Assembly: GCA_012295275.1 (NCBI GenBank)
Contig: CM022665.1
Span: forward strand, 30,066,457 to 30,130,456
Direction of reading: 5' to 3'
Origin: Chrysomallon squamiferum
Lineage: Eukaryota > Mollusca > Gastropoda > Neomphalida > Peltospiridae
DNA length: 64,000 nt
The notes beneath the pieces are model-generated. The model was not told the origin of the DNA. It saw only the letters and a program-made list of their open reading frames with translations, and made no database searches. Below, in pieces: positions 54,000 to 61,942 of this stretch (its first letter is position 1; each line of letters starts with the position of its first letter). The position numbers and the translations under genes are program-made.

Positions 54000-56647
54000 G
54001 TTTTACATAATCATTAAGTTTGTGTAGATAATAAACTTATAGAATTATAAACATGTGTGGTGTAGATAATGTACTTGATTAAATGACATTGAATAAAGTA
54101 ACCCAATGAGGGGTACTGTTATAACAGGATCAAGCTGTCGCATACCAAACAGAAGTGACTCACTGTTCAATAATGTATTGACAACTAATCAGTCGAATTT
54201 CTTTTTTTTTTCTTTTTATTATTTGAATTTGATATCAGTTATTATTTTTAATTAAATTATTTATTTATTTATATATTTATTTTGGAATTATTAATTAAAA
54301 CAAGCAAACAAGGCATTTTCATACACTTTTAAAAATTAATAAAAATTATAATTTGTTTTTCTTTTTAAAATTTTCTTTTTTCACTTTGTGTATGGAATTT
54401 GTTAAACATATTTTGCTGGTTTTGTGTATCTGTGTGTGTGTACTTGTATTTGAATTTTGATCAAGGGATTTTTATAATTGTATATTTGTAATCATTTTTC
54501 TTTTATCAACATCTTTGTTAATTATTTTCCAGCAAAATAATAATTAGTAATAAACATTACTGTCTAATATGCTTGGGCCATTATTTCATACTGTAACAGA
54601 ACATACTAGTTTACTCACAGAAGAATTATATTTGCATTCAACTTTATGTTTGGATTTTGGTACCAAGGCTGTTATATGTAATAAAATAAATATAATGACA
54701 TCTCAGTATATTTTAAAATTAACTCTTGTTAGGTATTTACTATTTGTTCTTGAGGAAATGTTTTGCCAAAGTTCTGTGGACTATTCTTAATAGCAAAACT
54801 TAAATATTCTATTTCACTTAATACTGAGAAAAAATTCCAGTGTAATTAAAATTTAAAAAACAACAACCAAATAAAAAAATAAAAGCAACCTCACCATATA
54901 TAAAAAAAATACAAAAAACCAAACAACAAATAAATAAAACTATGAAGTGTGAATTAAATACTGAACTATGTTGCTGATAATATTGGTTTTGAAGACATAT
55001 TTTACCACTTTGTAGTTTAAACATTTGTTATTTTAAACAATATATGTAAATAAAATTTAAAAAAAATAAAATATATATGGTTTGTTCAGTTGATTTAAGA
55101 AAGATAAAAAACTTTACAAATTTGTTTTATCTGAAAACTTGTAATCATAACAGAATTTTAAAAAAATTAAAATAAACATAAATATCAGTGAAAACATGGT
55201 TGCAAATAAAATAACTCAATAATAAACACATTAACTTTACGTAAAATTTAAAAAAAAATTTTTCCTCAATAACAGGTATTAATTGCAGCTTGGTCTTTCA
55301 AAATAGTTAAAAACAAATTATTTATTTTTAAATATATATTACTAAAATAAAAATATTCCACTAGAGTAACCAATACTTTTAAAATAGTTAATATGTAAAT
55401 AAAAATTTTGAAACAAGAGTAACAGTTTAACCTATGACTCAGTCTTTTAAAGCTTTTTGTCGACGTGCAATAATTCGTTTCGAATTAAATAACAAATCAA
55501 TAATCAGAGGTCTACTTGATCATTTTTTTTCTACATATTAATAATTTTCTTATTCATTAATTCAAAATATTGTAGATAATATTTACTAAGAGAATAGCTT
55601 GTATATGAAAACAACAATTAATTATAAACTGGAAATATATTTGTGAAACTTATAAGTTTTAAAATTGTAAAAATTGTCTTTTACTCCAGTTTAATTACGC
55701 ATTAACAGCAAAAAAATATTTTTTGGTAATAATAAATGTGTGTATTTATATGCACCTACTTAACATGTGTTTGTACTAATTACCAAAATTACAATAAAAT
55801 TTAGTCATGGGTGAATGAAAATTTGTGATAAACATGTGCATAGAGACAGTTTGAGGAGCACTAGTATAAATTACACGAAGACTCAGTTCAGTATGAAATG
55901 TGTATTCTTGAGTGAGCTGTTGGGTGTTATTTTTTTATTTTTTATTTTTTATTTTTTTGTTGCAAATGTAATAAAAGTGATAATGCATATATTAGTAAAA
56001 TGTAAAGGTGACTAAATATAAAGAATGTATTTAAATTAAAACAGTGACATGATTTTTGTGAATACACTGTTTGTGCACATTACCCAAGTAAGGATGGCAG
56101 AAAATGTTTTGTTGGTGATGCACTCAGAACATTTTATTTACATTTATGTGGCACTGGACATATTGTTAAAAACCAATCAGTTAATGAGAGGAAAACAATT
56201 TCTGCCATTTTATGTTCTACTCTTCAGCAGCAAAAGACTTATAATATTTTTTATGATCTGCAACAGAACAGTACATACAATAACCCTTGTTGTAGCAGTT
56301 GTGGAACACTGGCTGGAACAAGAAATTGTTCAGTAGGTCAACCAAGAGAAATTGTTCCAATGACCCACTGCATCTTAAGCAGACAATATGCCACTGAGAT
56401 ATGCCCTTCTTTTCATTACCTTAGAAGTATCAGTGACATTTTCTTTTAAACATTTTTTACATTGTAAATTATGATTCATAAAGGTAAGTGCACTGGCAAT
56501 AAATTGGTTGAAAAATAATTAGATGGATATTCAAAAATTTTTTCTTTTTCTTTTCAGGGCTCGTTCTCAAGAACTGGTTTCAACTTCAAGGTTTATTTCC
56601 CTGCCAACAGAGAGATTCAGGACAGCAAGATACAGGATGAAAGTTAA
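26151..56647 (+). CDS. POLE2: DNA polymerase epsilon subunit 2 (B subunit), complete, 15 exons
   Basis: Exons: 26151-26215, 26670-26770, 27267-27342, 27751-27828, 29976-30069, 30587-30661, 32012-32095, 32489-32545, 32959-33080, 33675-33816, 34259-34379, 34784-34898, 35354-35537, 35972-36148, 56558-56647. Total 1581 bases, 526 aa, against 527 in human. All junctions keep frame. Known role: non-catalytic B subunit of the nuclear leading-strand replicase, binding the C-terminal zinc region of POLE. Residues 1 to about 75 are the N-terminal helical domain ([18 protein letters not shown]). Residues about 160-250 are the OB fold ([36 protein letters not shown]). The rest is the calcineurin-like fold that is inactive in B subunits ([93 protein letters not shown]), ending [15 protein letters not shown]. 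The intron after exon 7 uses a GC donor. The last intron is 20.4 kb; the others are all about 2.2 kb or shorter. Confidence 0.97.
27894..29422 (+). mobile_element. hAT-family transposon relic in POLE2 intron 4
   Basis: The element starts CAGGTATGTCCAAAGTCTGG and ends AAAAGTTTTGACACCCATTG, the imperfect inverted ends expected for hAT (Charlie/ZBED-type) elements. Between them is a transposase reading on the + strand that is broken by many stops. Clear eight-base target duplications were not found, in line with an old insertion. Confidence 0.85.
28108..29160 (+). pseudogene. hAT transposase pseudogene, GTF2IRD2/ZBED-like
   Basis: The first open part (28108-28290) encodes [20 protein letters not shown], then a BED-type zinc finger with CLIC and HYHTKH. 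This matches the family that includes the transposase-derived part of GTF2IRD2. Downstream, frame-shifted pieces recur ([24 protein letters not shown] at about 28965; [11 protein letters not shown] at about 29115) as in the C-terminal dimerisation region. Multiple stops and frame changes make it non-functional. Confidence 0.8.
32096..32488 (+). other. GC-AG intron (POLE2 intron 7)
   Basis: Protein conservation demands the junction LKE|GKW, in phase 0. The genomic sequence after the GAG codon is GCAGGC, with no GT nearby, and the acceptor is TTTTCAG. So the 5' splice site is a GC donor, a minor class that is spliced by the major spliceosome. Confidence 0.85.
38000..38190. repeat. Degenerate TAG-rich tract
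   Basis: Irregular repeats of GTAGTAG, AATAGCAGT and AGTAGTTAATAGT fill about 190 bases just before the foldback element. It looks like a decayed trinucleotide array. Confidence 0.75.
38393..40789. mobile_element. Foldback DNA transposon with about 690-bp inverted arms
   Basis: The ends read GGGTCATTCCGTGTCAAATC and its exact inverse, and are flanked by a perfect four-base duplication CTTT (38389-38392 and 40790-40793). The two arms (about 38393-39080 and 40120-40789) match almost base for base as inverted copies, apart from a short stretch near base 24 of each arm and a few substitutions and small indels. The high arm identity suggests a young insertion or strong conversion. The central 1 kb has a broken ORF but no recognisable DDE transposase. 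The superfamily is not settled from sequence alone. Confidence 0.93.
39469..40007 (+). pseudogene. Broken ORF inside the foldback element
   Basis: An open frame from 39469 encodes [14 protein letters not shown] and [14 protein letters not shown], a Cys-containing N-terminal-like motif. Around 39815 the plausible protein continues in another frame with [20 protein letters not shown] and [19 protein letters not shown], ending at TGA 40005-40007. I recall similar N-terminal regions among repetitive predicted invertebrate proteins, without being able to name the family. A frameshift and the missing downstream domain make this a remnant. Confidence 0.55.
40979..41032. repeat. (ATT)n microsatellite
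   Basis: About 17 perfect copies of ATT immediately beyond the foldback element. Confidence 0.95.
42397..44373. repeat. Direct duplication of about 170-215 bp (copies 42397-42614 and 44207-44373)
   Basis: Both copies start AAGTTTTTGAAAGAAGTA, carry a poly(T) block, CATTCCAGTAATGGG or CTATTCCAGTAATGGG, a purine-rich patch, and end with TTGTTGGTATATGGTGAACA and TTCATTATTATTTAA. The second copy abuts the MITE. They lie 1.8 kb apart in the POLE2 last intron. Confidence 0.85.
43603..43655. repeat. (CA)n followed by GCAT repeats
   Basis: A CA dinucleotide run passes into CGCATGCATGCATGCACACA and a further CA-rich tail. Confidence 0.9.
44373..44838. mobile_element. MITE-like element with 24-bp inverted ends
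   Basis: CTGTTGACTATTGATTTTAT at 44373 is mirrored by a segment ending at 44838 whose reverse complement is CTGTTGACCCCTGATTTTAT, both followed by GGAC. The 466-bp interior is non-coding and includes a 26-base poly(A). Target duplication is not clear, so the superfamily is undetermined. Confidence 0.75.
47330..47650. repeat. Minisatellite of about 60-75 bp units
   Basis: Four diverged units share TTTAAATATAAATGACAATT, ATTCTTCATATA and TTCATTCTCACTGG(A/G)GAAAA. The last unit runs into CA and TA dinucleotide tracts. Confidence 0.8.
48255..48294. repeat. (CA)n(TA)n microsatellite
   Basis: About 13 CA units followed by about 7 AT units. Confidence 0.95.
48450..48830. repeat. Degenerate minisatellite with ATTACC-TGCA / TTACCATAGCAAC units
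   Basis: About ten loosely conserved units of 30-40 bases alternate between forms such as AATGTATTACCCTGCATCCT and AATAAATTACCATAGCAACC, commonly joined by TTTCATAAT. Two of the copies match an RFX-type X-box core (see findings). Confidence 0.8.
49136..49163. repeat. (TA)n microsatellite
   Basis: About 14 perfect TA units. Similar tracts occur at 50304-50332 and 21008-21031. Confidence 0.9.
50516..51095 (-). other. Two candidate exons on the - strand inside the POLE2 last intron
   Basis: Segment 51095-51006 is exactly 30 codons, with acceptor TATTTTCTCTCAG and donor GTAAGT, reading [16 protein letters not shown] then [14 protein letters not shown]. Downstream on the same strand, 50556-50516 (41 bases) has acceptor ATCTTTAG and donor GTAAGA; it reads [13 protein letters not shown] in the compatible phase. 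No domain is recognised. They may be exons of a nested antisense gene whose other exons I could not place. Confidence 0.35.
50854..50887. repeat. Poly(A) run of 34 bases
   Basis: Uninterrupted A tract; no adjacent retroposed sequence is recognised. Confidence 0.95.
51742..52104 (+). CDS. Orphan ORF, 120 codons, Cys-rich, function unknown
   Basis: An intact frame from ATG (context GAAAATGT) to TAG encodes [16 protein letters not shown] at the N-terminus, a middle part [20 protein letters not shown], and a C-terminus [16 protein letters not shown]. It has about ten cysteines, no signal peptide and no domain I know. The surrounding 51.0-52.1 kb is clearly less A/T-rich than the rest of the intron and is not repetitive. 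It could be a small nested gene, an exon of a longer one, or chance openness in a GC-richer island (two other frames are also partly open). Confidence 0.3.
   Translation: MLIQNGYCVQTNDCYQDTLQTSTRMTDTYSSGDFSVRTSSFVPSGYFSCPAQTVHECGCPHIPAKESLLCQILTGQGYRNDILCFGQMVKLEMFQDFQLQSCCYSNYAMSDPYNTYLPRY
53941..54000. repeat. (TA)n followed by (TATG)n microsatellite
   Basis: About 18 TA units then six TATG/TGTA units. Confidence 0.95.
56088..56406 (-). mobile_element. tRNA-derived SINE, old full-length copy
   Basis: Read on the - strand it begins GGGCATATCTCAGTGGCATA, with a box-A-like TATCTCAGTGG and a box-B-like GGTCATTGGAAC. A core follows with GTTCCAGCCAGTGTTCCACA and a 3' part with CCACATAAATGTAAATAAAA, then ACAAAACATTTTCTGCCATC. 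These blocks match, with scattered changes, a SINE family that I recall as very common in molluscan genomes. It ends about 150 bases before the last POLE2 exon. The open frame read on the + strand here is a by-product. Confidence 0.85.
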
Positions 56648-57027
56648 CTGATAAATTATTAAAAATGAAAATTTAAATTCTTGTATAAACATATTTTAAA
56701 TACTAAAACACCAAATTTTTGAGTCGTTTACACACAGTTTAGGTAATGAGGCTATTTTTAATATAAATTATCACTTTTCATATCCCATTGGATACTTTAA
56801 GAATTATTTATGTCATTAGTTTTTTTATTGCTTAATTTATTAATATAATTATCATTTTAAATTAAAATTTTAATTATCTCTATTAAAAAAAAAAAAGATG
56901 ATTGTTTCTGGAACATGTTTTATGCTCCTATGTTCTTTTACAATAATAAATTATTTCTATTTGATTTTCTGATTTTGATTTTGATTTTTTTATTATTTAC
57001 TAACTATTCTGATTGGAGCAGACTTAC

Positions 57028-57058
<31 letters not shown>

Positions 57059-58069
57059 ATAATAATATGTAAGACTACAAAACAATAATTAAATTAAAAG
57101 TATGCATAATTAAAGTGACATAGCATACATGATGGAGCATTACACTCTCATACTGAGAGTAAAAACTAAATTTTTGAGCTTTTAAACATTTTCTGTTTTC
57201 ATGTCTGTTACTCTAGCTGATCTTCATTTGAACATCAGTTTTAGAACATTTCTGAATGAATTATTCTAATCTGGTTAAAAAGCAAATATTTATTTATGCC
57301 ATCTATTTATAATCTGTGTTTGTACATGTTATATATACATATTCCAAAAAGCTTACTGATTTTGTTTTTCATTATTGTAATATGTTTTACAGAATTTGTT
57401 CTAAATGAAATATTTTAATCTGTTTTAAAAGGAAATATTTATTTATACCATATATTTATAATATGTTTGTGTACATGTTATTTATATATTCCAAAGAAAT
57501 TAATGATATGACCAATACTGAAATTTTGAAAAAAGGTGATGAAATTTTGCTTCTTTAATATTTAAATTATTTTTGAATTTATAATTCATTGTATATAGAT
57601 ATATTTTTTTTATTTTGTGTCAGATTAGATGCTAAAGTATGTTTTTTTTTTTTTTTTCAAATTAAATTTTTATTATTATTATTATTTATTTTTATTTTTA
57701 TTTTTTTTTTTTTTTTATTATGATGGTACTCTGTTATTTATGTATTTTATTTTTAAATATGCTTGGGAAATTGTGACATCTTCACTATATGTTAATAAAA
57801 ATATTTCTTTCCACTTTTGTTTTTTTGTTTTATATTATTTCATAAGAAATAAATCAGTTAGCTTCTTAATAAGTATCATCTAAGTTTAACCTGATAATTT
57901 TTAAATTATTGTGAGTTCAGTGGAATTTAACAGTATTTGGCTGAAATGTGAAAAAAAGCTGACAAGCACTGATTTAGAGTATTGAATTTTAAGTGATTGA
58001 AAGTAGTTGAAGCAGAAAATTATGAAGTCTCCGTTTATCAGCCTACGAGTCATACTTGTGTAACTAATG

Positions 58070-58109
<40 letters not shown>

Positions 58110-58329
58110 TGAACAGTTTGGTTCAAGAAAAACAAGTTTTAAAAATTCAGTTCAGTTTCTTGATGACAATAAGTTACGCACCTACACCAAATTCAGTATA
58201 TATTTAGGAAGGAAATTATTTTCATTATATATATATAACAATAAAAACTATATTCATACATAAAACAAAATATATATATAGTGTTACAAACTGTCATGAC
58301 CCAAAACTAAATAATTAACAGGAGGCTAC
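56648..58329. other. POLE2 3'UTR and intergenic DNA
   Basis: Contains the likely POLE2 polyadenylation signal, poly(T) blocks near 57640-57720 and a TA microsatellite at 58072-58106. A diverged repeat pair (about 57200-57330 and 57400-57500) shares AAATATTTATTTAT and CATGTTAT-TATA. No coding segment is seen. Confidence 0.6.
56945..56950 (+). terminator. Candidate POLE2 polyadenylation signal
   Basis: AATAAA about 300 bases after the stop codon at 56647, the first canonical hexamer downstream. A T-rich stretch follows. Confidence 0.5.
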
Positions 58330-59985
58330 ATATGTTCATGGCCACACCCTAGATGTCATCACCCTAGGGATACAATGTTGATGTCACTGACCTGCGACTA
58401 TGTCATCATATGGGCAGGCTATCACAAAACCATTTTGCAGTTAGCTTCAAAGCACAGCCAAACCTGCTCCATGCCAAAAAACAGTTTCTTATAGGAAACT
58501 ATGCACAGCTAATGTTGAGGCTTTTAAACATGAAAAAATAGTTTCCACCACCCTCCATCAGTACACAACAGTGGACTGAACTCCACTGTATCAGTGCATG
58601 CCCTGCATTCTACCAAAACAATTATATGTACACAGACAATCTCCACCAAGCAAAACATCTCAGATGCAAGTTTGAATACAAATGGTGAATATCAAAATTG
58701 ACCACTGACCACCAAAATATACAAAAATCAGTGCATAGTAATAAACTGACTACTAACAGAAGCATGGGTGTCCTACTACGTGAACAAAGAGAACTCGTAT
58801 GGGTGGCATATATTGGATAACCAGTCATCTGTTAAAGTGAAAAAGCATTGATCTCTAGATGGAATTTCATCTAGATAAAAAAGGCATATTTATTTCTTCA
58901 TAAAAGAAAATAAAACCATCAGTCATCTGTTAGGCTTTCTGAGATGATCAAAAGCAGTCGATCTCTACCCAGTGGATCTTTCATCTCAACATCTGATTGT
59001 AAATCCTTTGGAAGTGCATAAGATCATCAGCAAATCTCTAGATAAATCTTGTGAGCTTGATCGAGTACCAATGTGGTTTTGGGAAGCAGTGATTAGATGA
59101 ACTCACACATCTTGTGACTAACATCATCAACACTATCATGGAATGCCAGTTATGTTCCAAAGGTCTTAAAAATATGCTCACACTGGACCTCTTCTGAAGA
59201 CCCATGGTTGAACTCTGAGATTCTTAGACATTACAGACCAGTCTCTAATCTCCAAAATAGTGGAAAAGATTGTAGCAACAAACATGCTCCATGAAGGTCA
59301 TTTGTCAGGAAGCACTGGCCTTTATCAAAAGCAGCCTCAAAGACATCGAGACCAGGATGCATTGCAATATGTTGAAGCTAAATGCTCAACTACAACAAAT
59401 CCAGAATACAGCAGCACTCATTGTGACCAGGACACCACAGCACAAACACTGAAGGAGCTCCACTGGCTGCCTGTCTGCTGTAGGATAAAGTACAAGTTCT
59501 TGGTTCATACATGCAATGCCTTGAACAATTGTTCCCCAGAACACACCAAGAACATGCTGGAAGTGTACAGGCCAAGTCGGACTCTACAATCACAGAATTC
59601 ATTAAGATTAGTAACATCAAGAATAAGAACAACTACATACTGCCAGAGATGTTTCACTTGTGCTCCACTGACTTTGTGGAACTCATCCCCAAGTAATATC
59701 AAGAAGGCAGAATTCAAAATAGTACTAAAGACCCATTTCTTTAAAATCCATTTTGCTAATATATAGTTATGCTTTATTTTTACAATTTTAAAATGTTCAA
59801 GCTAGTCTATTAATTATCTTATACAATTTTTACAACCATTTTAACATTATGTTTGTTTTGATATATTTATGTCCATGTCTTTTTATAATTTAGTTTATTA
59901 TTTATTAAAAGCACCTTTGTACTTACTTAGTATGGAAAAGATGCTATATAAATGTGGTATAAATACTAATAATAATAATAATAAA
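58330..59985 (+). mobile_element. Degraded CR1/L2-like LINE (non-LTR retrotransposon)
   Basis: Frameshifted fragments appear in retrotransposon order. First comes the end of the AP endonuclease (FAVSFKAQPNLLHAKKQ near 58434), then a linker, then the start of the reverse transcriptase (CELDRVPMWFWEA near 59053; VEKIVATNML at about 59263). The middle of the RT is deleted. The C-terminal domain follows in one frame. The 3' end reads GATGCTATATAAATGTGGTA followed by (AAT)n, the tail typical of CR1/L2-type elements. Confidence 0.87.
59260..59766 (+). pseudogene. LINE reverse transcriptase fragment with internal deletion
   Basis: Open for 168 codons. After the RT N-terminal scrap, residues from about 66 on give LKELHWLPVCCRIKYKFLVH, NALNNCSPEHTKNML, YRPSRTLQSQNSLRLV, FTCAPLTLWNSSPSNIKKAE and FKIVLKTHFFKIHF. 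This is the conserved C-terminal end of CR1/L2-type ORF2 proteins (LHWLPV...R..YK; LWNSLP...I). The catalytic YADD region is absent, so the element is dead. Confidence 0.88.
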
Positions 59986-60002
59986 CATCATAGAAGAACA
60001 GA

Positions 60003-60040
60003 TCAAAATAAATGTTTGAACATATCTTTAACACTAACAC
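60003..60040 (-). other. Possible relic or alternative last exon of the lipocalin gene
   Basis: On the - strand TTTTTGATTCAG precedes GTGTTAGTGTTAAAGATATG. This closely resembles the true last exon (acceptor CTGTTTCAG, then GTGCTGGTGTTAAAGATGTG). In the lipocalin phase it reads GVSVKDMFKHLF then TGA, without the hydrophobic tail. It lies just after the LINE tail. Confidence 0.35.
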
Positions 60041-60198
60041 CTGAATCAAAAAGTGTGTGTGTGTGCATTGGTGCATATGTATGTGAGTGACATGCCCCAG
60101 ATCCCCCTAGCAAATCTGGCTGTTTGTGTACAGCCTGATGTAACTGTAATTCTGTCAATAACAAAATCGCACACTGAGAAAATAAAGTGAGTTTACAG

Positions 60199-60884
60199 GA
60201 TACTAGAACTTGTACAAGTCTTCCATTTAAAATTTATGCTGCTGCTGATTTTTTAGCAAAAACTGTCCAACATTATGATGTTTTAATTAAAGAATCTCCA
60301 GTTTTGTTCCCCCACAATGACCCATTCTTCAGCAAAATCCTGTCTAAGCACCAGGAAGTAGGTAAAAGGGCCTAGTAAACTTGTTCATGTCTATAACATT
60401 CAGTACAGTTCACTTCTTTTGACAGACACAGTGTCATCTAAACAAAACCAGTGATTAACATGCAGTATCCACACTGCATTTATATTTCACCTTTTGAAAA
60501 GAAAGCAATAACAGCTAAACAGCATTTTTGTCAATACCTACTAATTATTTATAAAATTTAATAACATTTAGAGTCCTTGTGACATTTACAAATATGAATT
60601 TCATAGAAGTATAAAATAAAGTTTTACTTGGTGTGACCTATTTCCTGTGTAAAAGTGGCTCTAGCAAGCTTCAAACATCACCATTTTTATCAGAATTTTA
60701 AAATTTCGGAATTAAGCTTCACATCACCACAATGCTGCTGGTAACATACCTCATGATTTTTTTGTTTGCTTCTTGTTGTTTTTTGTGTTTTTTTCAGGCC
60801 CCGGATAACTTGTTTAACATTATTAGAATTAAAGCTCAAATACTGAGACAGGAAAACAGAAATGGGCGAGAATGTAAGCATTAA
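60199..60884 (+). CDS. Two exon-like open segments of an unrecognised + strand gene
   Basis: Segment 60199 to about 60357 has acceptor TTTACAG, then frame DTRTCTSLPFKIYAAADFLA, KTVQHYDVLIKESPVLF, PHNDPFFSKILSKHQE. Donor GTAGGT (phase 0) or the next GTAAAA can end it. A second segment, 60798-60884, has acceptor TTTTTTTCAG and reads APDNLFNIIRIKAQILRQEN, then RNGRECKH and TAA; joined in phase 0 the two give about 81 residues. A GTAAGC inside the last codons could also be a donor, so the TAA may not be the true end. Composition and residue mix look like real protein, but I do not recognise the family, and no upstream exons were located. Confidence 0.45.
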
Positions 60885-61936
60885 GTAAATAAAATAAAAT
60901 AAATAAATAAATAAATAAATTATAACACAAATGGCTGCATTAAAACTTTATTGTAATAAGAAGCAAAATGAATCTTGAATATTATGTGTTTATTATGCAC
61001 CCTCATGTTCCTAAACCAATTATGTTTTTAAATAAACTTTTAGTTTTGTCTCTCTGAGCCTACAGTCACAATGAACAGGAGTCCCAAATACATTAAATAA
61101 AAAAAATCTAATTAAATTTAAAATTGCTAACAAGACATTTTTTTCACTTTTTAAATAAACCAATATAAAAATATAATTATATAGTTAGTTTAGGAACATG
61201 TTAAAATACTATAGAATAAAGTGAAACTTCATAGTTTTATACATCTTGTAAAAAAATCATACTTTTACCAAAAATATATCCCAGTTTACTATATTATTAT
61301 TACATTATTGGTAAAAAAAATCTTTGTTTTTAATACCTTTTATATATATTGTTTAACAGATTAGTACTTTTTAGAAAAGTTAAGCAAAAATTAAAATGAT
61401 AAGTGCATTTTCAAAAAAAAACACAAAAAAACAAAGCAAAAAAAATAAATTAAAAAAAAGTAAAATAAAATTAAAGATTCAAATTGCTCTGTTTCATCTA
61501 AGGTGAACCATTACTAAAATCTGCAGCATCTTGGTGACAGTAGTCACTCTATTAATATAAATAATGCTACATCCACTAGGCACAGCAGGCATATGCAGAA
61601 TAAATCTAATTTTAATGTATTTCTCTTTAACCACTGGTGAGGCTTCATATTGGGGTTATATCAGTTTCTATTTCAGACATTTTTGTAACCTTCATTGGAT
61701 TAAACTCTCTACCAACACTATTATTACTCTGATTGTTAGTGATACAAAAATACTATAAAATGCTTATCTATTATATTTATCATTACATCTATATAAAATG
61801 CAAATTGTTTTTCTACTTTCTATCAGTTGAAATTCAAAATAATAGAAGTCTCTAAAAGCTATATATGTCTTTTTATATAAAAATGTAAATTCTATGTAAA
61901 TTCTGTGTGTGTATATGTATGTACATATTTCAGAAT

Positions 61937-61942
61937 TTTATT
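61937..61942 (-). terminator. AATAAA overlapping the lipocalin stop codon
   Basis: On the - strand the end of the coding sequence is TTC AAA TAA AA, so the hexamer AATAAA includes the stop TAA. If this signal is used, the 3'UTR would be only about 10-30 bases. Confidence 0.45.

Larger units (their letters stand above)
36149..56557. other. Last intron of POLE2 (20.4 kb)
   Basis: Donor GTAAGT at 36149 and acceptor TTTTCAG before 56558. The interval holds the foldback element 38393-40789, a local duplication (42397-42614 / 44207-44373), a MITE at 44373-44838, minisatellites at 47330-47650 and 48450-48830, many microsatellites, antisense exon-like segments at 50516-51095, an orphan ORF at 51742-52104 and a SINE at 56088-56406. 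The rest is unannotated A/T-rich sequence. Confidence 0.9.

Noticed and set aside
56049-56336. 95-codon hydrophobic + strand ORF
   Set aside because: It is the antisense reading of the SINE at 56088-56406.
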